Positions 14,541-23,180 of a stretch of 33,004 nucleotides of DNA are shown here, piece after piece (the stretch's first letter is position 1; every line of letters begins with the position of its first letter). Position numbers and translations under genes: made by a program. This stretch comes from Roseofilum halophilum BLCC-M91 (GTDB taxonomy: Bacteria; Cyanobacteriota; Cyanobacteriia; Cyanobacteriales; Desertifilaceae). Under the pieces are notes generated by a model. That model was not told the origin of the DNA. It did not search any database and saw only the letters and a program-made list of their open reading frames with translations. The DNA lies in the NCBI RefSeq assembly GCF_030068445.1, contig NZ_JAQPOK010000153.1:1-33004 (forward strand). The letters are read 5' to 3'.

Positions 14541-15971
14541 GTGAACGATCGCACAGGGAATCAAAAGTTAACCGATCGAGAGGATCGCAGTTCAAGGGGC
14601 GATCGCATTGCTGAAAGTTTAGTTTCGGCATCCCAATCCCCCTCCAGGGTTGACCCGTCTGAGGTCTCTTGGGATGAGACGGGTGAGCAATTATTGGATT
14701 TAGCTGCCCGAAAGGGTGCAGAAGCAGCCGAGGTGTTTTTATCCAAAGCCCATTCAACTCCCATTCTCTTTGAAGCTAACCGGCTCAAAAGTGTCCTCAC
14801 TCACCACAGTGAAGGGGTTGCCCTGCGGTTATGGAAAAATGGGCAACCGGGATTAGCGGTATGTCATGGTTCAATTGCACCGGAACAGTTAGTGGAAAAG
14901 GCGATCGCCCTTTCTCAACTGCAAGAACAATCAGAGTATGTGGAGTTAACCCCTGGATGTAAACAAGTTTACCCAGATTTGGGTACATGGGTTGAGGGTC
15001 AGCAGCTCCTAGCCTGGGGAGAAGAGGCGATCGCCCAGTTGCGAGAGACCCAAGGTGATATTCTCTGTAGCGCGGAACTCGACAGTGAAGCGGAAAGCAC
15101 ACGCCTGCTCAATTCAGAAGGTCTCGATTGCAGTTATACCGACACCACCCTCAGTGGTTATCTGGCAGTAGAATGGGTACGCAGTGATGATTTTTGCAGC
15201 ATCAGTGATGGCCAGGTGCAACGGGATACCCTGAATTTAGGAGAAATCGTCTCCAGAATCCAAGACCACCTGAAAGCCTGCGATCGCAATGTGAGCGCCC
15301 CCCAAGGCCGCGTCCCCATTCTGTTTACTGCCAAAGCAGCCGATTTGCTTTGGGAAACCCTGAGCGCTGCCCTCAATGGTAAACAAGTCTTTGAAGGGTC
15401 TTCCCCTTGGGCAGACAAACTCGGAGAACAGGTCACTTCATCCCAGATTACCCTCTCTCAAGACCCGCAAATGGGGCCCTATAGTTGCCCCTTTGATGAT
15501 GAGGGAACGCCGACGAAACCCCTGATCTTTGTGGCAAATGGGGTTGCGAACAACTTTTTATGCGATCGCACCATGGGTCGCCAATTGGGAATCGGAACCA
15601 CCGGCAACGGTTTTCGACCCAGCCTCGGCAGTTATCCCACCCCCTCTCTGTATAATCTGATTGTCTCTGGGGGGCAAAAACGGGCCCTGAAAGACCTGAT
15701 TGCTTCCCTGCCGGATGCCCTAATTGTGGATCAAATTTTAGGTTCAGGGGGAGGAATTTCCGGAGACTTTTCCATTAATGTGGATTTAGGCTATCGAGTG
15801 CGGAATGGAGAAATTATGGGTCGAGTCAAAGACACTATGGTGGCGGGCAATATTTATCACTGTCTGCGAAATGTGGTGGAACTGGGAGGCGATCGGGAAT
15901 GGAATGGCTCTTGTTATACCCCATCTGTTATCGTCGAAGGCTTATCCATTACCAGCAAACTCGACAATTGA
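14541..15971 (+). CDS. TldD/PmbA family protein (PmbA/TldE-like)
   Basis: The 476-residue protein contains family features: GVALRLWKNGQPGLAVCHGS near 95, RVPILFTAKAADLLWETL near 257, FDDEGTPTKP near 318 and GEIMGRVKDTMVAGN near 430. TldD and PmbA (TldE) form a heterodimeric cytoplasmic metallopeptidase that trims unfolded peptides or modified peptides. Only TldD carries the HExxxH metal site. No such motif is seen here, so this is the TldE-type partner. The N-terminal 30 residues are poorly conserved and the GTG start is uncertain. No tldD lies nearby. Confidence 0.85.
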   Translation: MNDRTGNQKLTDREDRSSRGDRIAESLVSASQSPSRVDPSEVSWDETGEQLLDLAARKGAEAAEVFLSKAHSTPILFEANRLKSVLTHHSEGVALRLWKNGQPGLAVCHGSIAPEQLVEKAIALSQLQEQSEYVELTPGCKQVYPDLGTWVEGQQLLAWGEEAIAQLRETQGDILCSAELDSEAESTRLLNSEGLDCSYTDTTLSGYLAVEWVRSDDFCSISDGQVQRDTLNLGEIVSRIQDHLKACDRNVSAPQGRVPILFTAKAADLLWETLSAALNGKQVFEGSSPWADKLGEQVTSSQITLSQDPQMGPYSCPFDDEGTPTKPLIFVANGVANNFLCDRTMGRQLGIGTTGNGFRPSLGSYPTPSLYNLIVSGGQKRALKDLIASLPDALIVDQILGSGGGISGDFSINVDLGYRVRNGEIMGRVKDTMVAGNIYHCLRNVVELGGDREWNGSCYTPSVIVEGLSITSKLDN

Positions 15972-16000
15972 GGAGCAACAACAGACAATAATTCTAAACA

Positions 16001-16028
16001 TTTTTAATTTTTAATTTTTAATTTTTAA
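16001..16028. repeat. Heptamer tandem repeat (TTTTTAA x4)
   Basis: Four perfect 7-mers lie immediately upstream of the ClC gene, where promoter or ribosome-binding sequence would be expected. Confidence 0.9.
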
Positions 16029-16036
16029 TTGAAACC

Positions 16037-18718
16037 GTGCGTCCTCTCCTGCTACCCAAACGACGGGTAATGATTGCCGAGGCTTGTCTGATTGGATTAG
16101 TCTCCGGTTGTAGCGCCGTCTTACTCAGAAATGGCATCGGCATATTGGGGGGGTGGCGCATCTGGCTCACCCAAATTTTCCCCGCTTGGTTTATCTTACC
16201 CCTGGTGGGGATGACCTTTGCCTTTCTCTCCGGCTGTTTCATTGAAGCCTTTGCCACCGAAACCCAAGGTAGCGGTATTGCCCAAGTCAAAGCCGTACTC
16301 GAAGGAAACCCTCTTCCCCTCAGTTGGCGCACTGCTCTAGTCAAGCTCACGGCTGGACTGCTTTCCCTTTCCTCTGGACTCACTCTCGGTCGCCAAGGGC
16401 CAACGGTACAAATTGGAGCCGCCTTAGCTTCGGAAATTGCCCGAATTTTCCCCACATCTCCCAACCATCGGCGGCAAATGGTGGCGGCTGGAGCAGCCGC
16501 AGGACTGGCGGCCGGCTTTAATGCCCCGATCGCCGGTATGTTGTTTGTGTTAGAGGAATTACTCCATGATGTTTCCGAATTAACCCTAGAAACGGCGATC
16601 GGAGCCTCCTTTATCGGTGCAGTCGTCTCCCGCATCTTTGGGAATGACTTCGATCTCAATCGGGAAGTGAGCGCCTCCGTTGCCCATTTCTCGGCCCCAG
16701 AAATTCCGGGTTTCCTAATCCTAGGTATCCTAGCCGGTCTTCTGGGCACACTCTTTAACCAAGGCATCATTACCAGCCTCAACCTCAACCGTCGTCTGCC
16801 CCTAACTTTACCCGCTCGTATGGCCCTAGCGGGTCTCATTTCTGGCCTTTGTATTGCCCTACTCCCTCCAAGTTTTAATGACCATGCGGGGTTACGACAA
16901 CTGCTGTTAATTGGCGATCTCCAAGCCAATGAGGTCATTCTCGCCTTTGTTGTCCATTTTTTACTCACCTGTTTAGCCTACGGTGCAGGGACACCTGGAG
17001 GACTCTTTGCCCCTACTCTCACCCTAGGGGCAGCTCTGGGGTATTTAGTGGGTTATCTTTTGGGCTTACCCCTAGGAGTTTCTCCGGATACTTATGCCTT
17101 AGCAGGAATGGGAGCTTTTTTTAGTGCCGTGGGTAAAGCGCCCATGACCAGTATTGTGATTGTGTTTGAAATCACGGCAGATTTTAATTTGGTTTTACCC
17201 CTGATGATTGTGTCGGTGGTGGCCTATTTTATTTCCAGTTTGTTGGAGAAAAACTCCCTATACCAACGGCTGTTGATCTGGAATGGCATGGAACCCCAAA
17301 ATGAGCAACGCAAAACACCGGAAGGGTTTGATGAGTTAATTGCTGAAGATTTGATGCAGCGCCGGGTGGAAACCTTGAATCTCCATTTGCCCTTGGATCA
17401 AGTGGTACAGGCTTTTTCTCGCTCGCACCATCGGGGTTTTCCTGTGGTTCATGAAGGACAGTTAGTTGGTATTGTGACTCAAGGAGATCTAGAGAAACGC
17501 CCCCAAAATCAGAACGCTCTGCTGGGAGAAATTATGACGGCAGATCCGGTCAGTGTTGCCCCCTCTTGTCCCTTGAGTGAGGTGGTGTATTGCCTCAATC
17601 GTTATAAACTGAGCCGTTTGCCGGTGACGGAGGGACGCAGGTTAGTGGGGATTATTACCCGCAGTGATATTATTCGGGCGGAGTCGGATTTGTTGAGTGG
17701 TGTGGGGCCTGCTCTGGGGCCAGCCGGTGGGAGTTCTTATGTCATTTATCAAACCCATGGGCCGGCGATCGGTCAGGGGCGGATTTTGGTTCCGGTGGTC
17801 AATCAGCGTACAGCGGCCCTATTGTTACAGATGGCAGGGGCGATCGCCGCCGAGCAGAATTATGAGTTGGAATGTCTGCAAGTAGCGGTGGTCTCCGATC
17901 ATACTCCCGTCGATCAAGCACGGGTAAATTTTGATCCCTTTCAACGCTGGACTGACTATACCCATCACTTGGGTGAAGATTTAGGAATTAGCGTACATAC
18001 TCAGGTTCGAGTGACCCATGATATCGGGAAAACCATTTTGGAGACGATTAAGTATCGCCATGTGGATTTGTTGGTCATGGAATGGAAAGGAAAAACTACC
18101 AGAGAGGGGCGAATTTTTGGGGATGTGGTCGATACCTTGATTCGCCAAGCTCCTTGTGAGGTGGTGTTGGTGAAGTGGGCTACGCGCGGACAGCAAGCAA
18201 AATGGCATTTTAACCGGTGGTTATTGCCTTTAGCAGGGGGCCCCAATGCGATCGCCGGGGCTGAGTTGTTACCGGGTTTAATCCATTTGCGAGAAATTCA
18301 TTTGAGATCCCGTAGGGGAGATCAGTCGTTCTCCCCGACTCAGTTTTTCCCACCAGAAATCCAATTATGTCAGGTCTCTTCCCCAGAACCCAACGCTCAG
18401 GTTCCCCTGGTATTGGAAGAGGTACAGCAATTTTTACTCAATCGCCTCAAATCCTTTGGGGATAAACGCAACCAAAATTTGCGATTACCGAAGTTAACGT
18501 TGGTTAAGTTAGTATCTGAACAGGTCAGCGAAGCGATCGCCAAGCAAGCTCAAGAGTCCCATATTGATGTGGTGATCATGGGTGCATCACGGGAAGGTCT
18601 ACTCAAACAGGTGATTAAAGGCAATATTCCAGAGGCGATCGCCTCTGGATGTGATTGTACAGTTATTTTAGTCCGTCAAGCCGTCTTCCTGACTCCACCT
18701 TTAGACACTGGGGATTAA
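16037..18718 (+). CDS. ClC chloride channel/antiporter fused to CBS pair and two USP domains
   Basis: The 893-residue protein has a ClC membrane core (about 1-410), a CBS pair (about 435-550, MQRRVETLNL...IMTADPVSVAP) and two universal-stress-protein domains (about 575-715 and 725-890). ClC filter motifs are GSGIA (78-82), GRQGPTVQ (118-125) and GGLFAP (321-326). The internal proton-path glutamate corresponds to E173 or E174 (VLEEL). The external gating glutamate, normally GREGP, is Q120. The last USP keeps a G-x2-G-x9-G type ATP motif in GASREGLLKQVIKGN. This suggests anion transport gated by adenine nucleotides. The start is GTG directly after a heptamer repeat; ATG 16070 is an alternative. 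Confidence 0.92.
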   Translation: MRPLLLPKRRVMIAEACLIGLVSGCSAVLLRNGIGILGGWRIWLTQIFPAWFILPLVGMTFAFLSGCFIEAFATETQGSGIAQVKAVLEGNPLPLSWRTALVKLTAGLLSLSSGLTLGRQGPTVQIGAALASEIARIFPTSPNHRRQMVAAGAAAGLAAGFNAPIAGMLFVLEELLHDVSELTLETAIGASFIGAVVSRIFGNDFDLNREVSASVAHFSAPEIPGFLILGILAGLLGTLFNQGIITSLNLNRRLPLTLPARMALAGLISGLCIALLPPSFNDHAGLRQLLLIGDLQANEVILAFVVHFLLTCLAYGAGTPGGLFAPTLTLGAALGYLVGYLLGLPLGVSPDTYALAGMGAFFSAVGKAPMTSIVIVFEITADFNLVLPLMIVSVVAYFISSLLEKNSLYQRLLIWNGMEPQNEQRKTPEGFDELIAEDLMQRRVETLNLHLPLDQVVQAFSRSHHRGFPVVHEGQLVGIVTQGDLEKRPQNQNALLGEIMTADPVSVAPSCPLSEVVYCLNRYKLSRLPVTEGRRLVGIITRSDIIRAESDLLSGVGPALGPAGGSSYVIYQTHGPAIGQGRILVPVVNQRTAALLLQMAGAIAAEQNYELECLQVAVVSDHTPVDQARVNFDPFQRWTDYTHHLGEDLGISVHTQVRVTHDIGKTILETIKYRHVDLLVMEWKGKTTREGRIFGDVVDTLIRQAPCEVVLVKWATRGQQAKWHFNRWLLPLAGGPNAIAGAELLPGLIHLREIHLRSRRGDQSFSPTQFFPPEIQLCQVSSPEPNAQVPLVLEEVQQFLLNRLKSFGDKRNQNLRLPKLTLVKLVSEQVSEAIAKQAQESHIDVVIMGASREGLLKQVIKGNIPEAIASGCDCTVILVRQAVFLTPPLDTGD

Positions 18719-18819
18719 ACAGGGGAAGATTTACACAGTTGGGAATTCAATGTTTAAAATAGAAGTAGACATTATTGTGGATTTTAGTGTTGTTTTTTTC
18801 TGATGAGGATCGATCGTTT

Positions 18820-19656
18820 ATGTTATTTTCCTGGTTACCCTCCATTTCCTGGACGCGCACTCAAGGGACATTAGCAACCCTTTTAGCCTTAGGTGTGAGT
18901 GTCTTTCCCTTGCCGAGTCTAGCCCTAGAAGACCTACAATTGCCAGAAGAAATCGGATTACCTAGCCGCCGTCAAGCGGGTGGAACCCGTGGCCCCTGTA
19001 TTACCGATCAAAAGGGTCAACTCATGGCTATTATTCCTGAATTGAACGTAGGTCGCACCCTCACTAATTCACCCACTGTATTTGTATATTTACCTAAGCA
19101 TACTGCCGATCGAGGGATGCTGATTGTGCAAGAATTAGATCGAGAAAAATTGGCTCAATCGGGCTTGACTTTAGCCGATATCGATGCACAAAATCAAGAT
19201 CGATTTTTGAAATCAGAATTTGAAAGTTCTGTGTCTCTGAATCAGGAGTCAGGTATCTTAGGTGTGCCCCTGAGTAGCGATCCTGAGTTACCGCAACTAG
19301 AAGCGGGGAAAATTTATTTGTGGGCGTTTCAGTTGGTTTGTAATAATACATTTAGTGATTATACTCAAGGATGGATTCAGGTTGTCCATGCAGAGGGAGA
19401 TCAAGCCCCTGTCAAAGCTCAATTGGATACGGCTAAATCTGACCGCGATCGCGCAAAAATCTATGCCCAAGCGGGTTTATGGTACGATTTGTTGGCTACT
19501 TTAGCTCAGTTACGTTACAGTGCATCTGGCCCCGATCGCGATCGAGCAACGGCTGATTGGCACAGCGTCCTCACCCATCCGCAAGTGGGGCTAGATGAGC
19601 TGGCCGATCAACCCCTGTTATCGAATCCTCCAACTGCGACCGTTTTAGCTCCCTAG
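18820..19656 (+). CDS. DUF928 family exported protein
   Basis: The 278-residue protein has an N-terminal hydrophobic segment ending around ALA (residues 18-36), consistent with a Sec signal. Next comes the DUF928 hallmark GLPSRRQAGGTRGPC and the segments PTVFVYLP and GKIYLWAFQLVC. DUF928 proteins are common in cyanobacteria and have no established function. ATG 18820 was preferred, with GAGGAT about 10 nt upstream; an upstream TTG (18775) would spoil the signal peptide. Acidic and Asp/Arg-rich sequence follows the domain. Confidence 0.85.
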   Translation: MLFSWLPSISWTRTQGTLATLLALGVSVFPLPSLALEDLQLPEEIGLPSRRQAGGTRGPCITDQKGQLMAIIPELNVGRTLTNSPTVFVYLPKHTADRGMLIVQELDREKLAQSGLTLADIDAQNQDRFLKSEFESSVSLNQESGILGVPLSSDPELPQLEAGKIYLWAFQLVCNNTFSDYTQGWIQVVHAEGDQAPVKAQLDTAKSDRDRAKIYAQAGLWYDLLATLAQLRYSASGPDRDRATADWHSVLTHPQVGLDELADQPLLSNPPTATVLAP

Positions 19657-19686
19657 TCTACCTGAGTCAACAGGCGGGTTCATTTT

Positions 19687-19750
19687 TATAGCGCTGCGCG
19701 CTAGGGAATAGGGAATAGGGAATAGGGAATAGGGAATAGGGAATAGGGAA
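19687..19750. repeat. Hairpin repeat plus TAGGGAA x7, upstream of cas3
   Basis: AGCGC-TGC-GCGCT (19690-19702) forms a tight hairpin and runs into seven perfect TAGGGAA heptamers (19702-19750). The hairpin plus the first heptamers is repeated just after the cas3 stop codon (21814-21844) with one base change, so cas3 is bracketed by direct repeats. Confidence 0.92.
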
Positions 19751-19755
19751 TACGG

Positions 19756-21813
19756 ATGCCCCGGACTAGATTGGAAACCAACAAAAAGATGAAAGAACCC
19801 ATAGCTCGTCCAGGGCAAACCCTTAAAACTCACCTATCTAACGTCAGCGATCGCCTCCTCAGTTTACTGCCAGAACCCTATAGACCTTTATCTAGCGCTG
19901 GCCTGCTGCATGACGTAGCCAAGGCCTCAACAGGCTGGCAACACTATCTTCAGGAAAAGGTAGAGGGGAAAGACCCCAAAATGGTGACCCATGCAGCAGA
20001 AAGTGCTATGGCAGCCGCCATGATTTCAGGGTGGAACCGGAAAAATCCGCCCCTGATTGCCTACGCGATCGCTGCCCATCATTCACAGCTCAAATATAGA
20101 AAAAATAGTGAGTGGTTCAAAACGCAAAAACAAAGAGATGCTGATCCAGAACTTAAGGACATGATTCTTGAGTCTATGGCTTGGTTTCGTCAAAGCTATG
20201 GGGAGTTTAATATTCCTGGCCACTTAAATTTAGAGAGCAGTGAAAAAGATGTGGCCATCCGCATGTTGACGGCTCTGTTGGTGGACAGTGATCGCCTGGA
20301 TGCCCATTGCTTCTCTGGGGGGACTGTGGCGATCGAAGCCCCACCGCGATCGCCTCAAATTGTGCTGCCCACTCGGTCTACTGCCATCGACTCGATTCGG
20401 AATCGGTTCCGAGAGGCAATCTGTGTGGAAACAGGGCATCCATTTTACCGACTGACAGGCCCTTGTGGAGTGGGCAAAACGAAGGCGATTATGGAGGTGT
20501 GCGATCGCCTACAAGCGGAAAAAATTATTTATGTTGCGCCCTTGAAATCTATCCTGAAGCAATCAGCCGATGAGTTTCGGGTTGCCTATGGTGCAGAAAA
20601 TATTCTAGAACACCATAGCGGTTACGATCCCCAAGAACATCAAGATTGGCAAATCTGGAAAGCCCAGACGGAGCGGTGGGAACTCCCAGTCATCGTAACT
20701 TCAGGGGTTCAGTTCTACGAATCCTTGCTCTCTAACCGGGCTTCTAAGTTGCGTAAATTAAGGGCGCTCATTAATGCAGTGGTGGTTTTGGATGAAGTAC
20801 AAACCCTGCCGACTCAGGCGTGTAAATCTATTCTGGCGATCTTGGATCAGCTCACCCAGCACTGGGGATTAAAGGTGATTCTCTGTTCGGCAACTCAGCC
20901 TAAGTTTGAGTTCTGTCCTAGGGCTGCCTCTGCTCCTGAACTTGTGCCTCTAGAGGTGGTGGCATGGTGTCGAGGGCAGATGAGAAACCGGGAGTATGAA
21001 TGGGTGGGGGATCTCGATTGGCAGGCCATTGGCGAGCAAATCGATCGCTCTACCTTGATTGGGGTGAATACCCGAAAAGCTGCTCAAAACTGCTATTATG
21101 CGCTTCTGGCTCAGGGCATTAAAGCCCTTCATCTCTCATCGGCGATGTGCCCACTGCACCGGGAACAGGTGGTTAAAGCAGCCAGACAACAGCTCCATCG
21201 GGGACAGTTATGTGTTTTGATTGCTACTCAGGTGATCGAGTCGGGGATTGATATTTCGTTTCCCCAAGCATTTAAGATGATGGCTCCACTCGATTCGATC
21301 ATTCAATTTGGAGGACGGGTTAATCGGGCTGGGGAATATCCAGGCGCTAAGGTCTTTTTGTTTGATCATGGGGAAAATTTACATAGTCCAGAATATGCCC
21401 AGGCGATCAATGTAACCAGGGATTTACTTCAAGCGTATGACGATCCGTTCTGGGATGACCACGATCTAGCGATCCGGGATTACTATCAGCAAAAATTTGG
21501 TTTTGAGGGGGTTAATTTAGAAAAGTTGAGGCTAGATCTGAATTTTCCTGAAGTGGCTAAATTTCGGTGTATCGATGATAATCAAATCACGGGTTATGTT
21601 CAATGGGGTGGCGGTAAACGGCTGATTGAAGCATTGCAAGAGAAGATCAAAAATAAGGAGTATTTAACATTGGGGGATTGGAAACAGTTGGCACAGTACG
21701 CAATTTCGGTTCCTCAGTCGCAAGCTCGTCACGTTCAAGTTGAGGATGGTCTTCGAGTGTGGAGTGGAGATTATGATGAGGCGATCGGTGCGGTGTTAGT
21801 GGATCACGATTAG
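19756..21813 (+). CDS. cas3: Cas3 helicase-nuclease (type I-C)
   Basis: The 685-residue protein joins an HD nuclease (H26, H52-D53, H79, H108-H109) to a superfamily 2 helicase. The helicase has Walker A GPCGVGKT (235-242), DEVQ (346-349), SAT (378-380), VIESGIDISFP and QFGGRVNRAGE. Cas3 is recruited by the Cascade complex to unwind and degrade target DNA. Assignment to type I-C comes from the downstream genes. The true start may be Met12 (19789), since the first 11 residues are not conserved-looking and abut the heptamer repeat. It is separated from the other cas genes by the CRISPR array and flanked by direct repeats. Confidence 0.93.
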   Translation: MPRTRLETNKKMKEPIARPGQTLKTHLSNVSDRLLSLLPEPYRPLSSAGLLHDVAKASTGWQHYLQEKVEGKDPKMVTHAAESAMAAAMISGWNRKNPPLIAYAIAAHHSQLKYRKNSEWFKTQKQRDADPELKDMILESMAWFRQSYGEFNIPGHLNLESSEKDVAIRMLTALLVDSDRLDAHCFSGGTVAIEAPPRSPQIVLPTRSTAIDSIRNRFREAICVETGHPFYRLTGPCGVGKTKAIMEVCDRLQAEKIIYVAPLKSILKQSADEFRVAYGAENILEHHSGYDPQEHQDWQIWKAQTERWELPVIVTSGVQFYESLLSNRASKLRKLRALINAVVVLDEVQTLPTQACKSILAILDQLTQHWGLKVILCSATQPKFEFCPRAASAPELVPLEVVAWCRGQMRNREYEWVGDLDWQAIGEQIDRSTLIGVNTRKAAQNCYYALLAQGIKALHLSSAMCPLHREQVVKAARQQLHRGQLCVLIATQVIESGIDISFPQAFKMMAPLDSIIQFGGRVNRAGEYPGAKVFLFDHGENLHSPEYAQAINVTRDLLQAYDDPFWDDHDLAIRDYYQQKFGFEGVNLEKLRLDLNFPEVAKFRCIDDNQITGYVQWGGGKRLIEALQEKIKNKEYLTLGDWKQLAQYAISVPQSQARHVQVEDGLRVWSGDYDEAIGAVLVDHD

Positions 21814-22148
21814 TTATAGCGCTTCGCGCTAGGGAATAGGGAATGGGGTATAGGGTGAAAAATGGTTTTCCTATTACCCATTACCCATTACCGCGCAAAG
21901 CCCTGTATTCATTACTGGATTTTCCGACGCTAGGGGGGTGTGGAAAATGAGAATGGTTCTCGAATGGCTGGATTTATTGCAGGCTAAGGGTTCTGGCGTT
22001 TTCTTGGGCAAAAGCAGCGTCGGACTAGACAGGGCAAGGGTTTCAGCGATTTTAGGCAAGAGTGGAGGCGGCGATCGTGGTAAAATTCGGTAGAGCGTCG
22101 GAAACCGCATCTGAATCTCTTGCTGTGCAAGGGGTTGAGATGCGGGCA
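21814..22148 (+). other. Putative CRISPR leader
   Basis: This is the 335-bp stretch between cas3 and the first repeat. The handle-like GGATTGAAAC lies at the 3' end of each plus-strand repeat, so transcription should run left to right and the leader should be here. It begins with the hairpin-heptamer repeat (21814-21844), then TTACCC heptamers (about 21874-21892), then roughly 250 bp of ordinary composition. No promoter stands out, and it is less AT-rich than many leaders. Confidence 0.5.
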
Positions 22149-22907
22149 GTTTCAGAAAGACTTTCATCTTTCTGTGGATTGAAACTCCGGTGAAGAACTA
22201 TCAGAGGGGAGGGGAGGATTAAGTTTCAGAAAGACTTTCATCTTTCTGTGGATTGAAACCCGCTAACAGAGAAGCGATCGCCCCAGCTACCAAGTTTCAG
22301 AAAGACTTTCATCTTTCTGTGGATTGAAACAGAGAGCCTAATCCTTATCGGCTTCCTAGCGGTAGTGTTTCAGAAAGACTTTCATCTTTCTGTGGATTGA
22401 AACGGATTCCTTCTACGGGGACTGGCCTTTTACCTTGTTTCAGAAAGACTTTCATCTTTCTGTGGATTGAAACACGACTCAAATCGATGCCGATGCGTGT
22501 GTCGCTGCGTTTCAGAAAGACTTTCATCTTTCTGTGGATTGAAACAACTGGGGCAAACAATATCACCTATCTCTAAAAAAGGTTTCAGAAAGACTTTCAT
22601 CTTTCTGTGGATTGAAACTTTTATCTCATCCAACTCTTCAGGGATTTGGTCGAGTTTCAGAAAGACTTTCATCTTTCTGTGGATTGAAACGCTTTTAGCA
22701 AAAATAAGCAACTCTTTGATTGAGTTTCAGAAAGACTTTCATCTTTCTGTGGATTGAAACCAGGACTCAAAGCGCCAATGGTTTAGCCGCGTCTAGTTTC
22801 AGAAAGACTTTCATCTTTCTGTGGATTGAAACATTAGGGAGTATGGACTAATGGATGATGAATTAATCCGGTTTCAGAAAGACTTTCATCTTTCTGTGGA
22901 TTGAAAC
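22149..22907 (+). CRISPR. CRISPR array, main block (11 repeats, 10 spacers)
   Basis: Eleven identical 37-nt repeats begin GTTTCAGAAAGACTTTCATC and end TTTCTGTGGATTGAAAC. They start at 22149, 22223, 22294, 22367, 22437, 22509, 22582, 22654, 22724, 22796 and 22871; spacers are 33-38 nt. Within the repeat CAGAAAGA pairs perfectly with TCTTTCTG around CTTTCA, leaving an 11-nt 3' tail, TGGATTGAAAC. Cas5 of type I-C cuts at the foot of this stem and leaves an 11-nt crRNA handle, so the geometry fits. The lack of repeat decay suggests a functional or recently active array. Confidence 0.98.
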
Positions 22908-22969
22908 AAAGCGACGATTGCAACCGACAGAGCCTATAGAATGGCGATCAGACAAGAGAGGACAACCCG

Positions 22970-23155
22970 ATGCCAGAACCACAAAAACCACAAACACCCA
23001 AAGATCAACTTCAAGCGATTCTAGAGATAAATTCAGAGATCCTCAGAGAGACGAAGCTTTTGCGGCAACAGCTATCTAGCAAGATTATTAAGGCATTGGC
23101 TATTGTTTTCTTGGTGCAATTTCTTTTACTTGAGGTGTTGCGAAATATTTATTGA
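22970..23155 (+). CDS. Small membrane protein encoded inside the CRISPR array
   Basis: This 61-residue frame lies in the 273-nt gap between repeats 11 and 12. The Pro/Lys/Gln-rich N terminus (1-12) is followed by a charged amphipathic helix (about 13-36, DQLQAILEINSEILRETKLL) and a single hydrophobic segment (about 39-58, IIKALAIVFLVQFLLLEVL). This suggests a tail-anchored or C-in membrane peptide. AGAGAGGA at 22955-22962, 7 nt before the ATG, is a convincing ribosome site. I do not recognise the family. It could be a cargo gene caught in the array, a toxin-like guard, a membrane partner of the defence system, or part of captured phage DNA. Confidence 0.6.
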   Translation: MPEPQKPQTPKDQLQAILEINSEILRETKLLRQQLSSKIIKALAIVFLVQFLLLEVLRNIY

Positions 23156-23180
23156 CTGTCTCAAGAGGGAGTGGGGTATT

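Noticed and set aside
21874-22167. 97-codon minus-strand frame at the CRISPR leader, ending inside the first repeat
   Set aside because: It begins in repeat sequence, overlaps the array boundary, has no recognisable domain and runs against all neighbouring genes.
22345-22757. Open frames on both strands running through the CRISPR repeats
   Set aside because: They are a by-product of the repeat having no stop in those frames; the translated products are just repeated repeat sequence (for example MKVFLK units).
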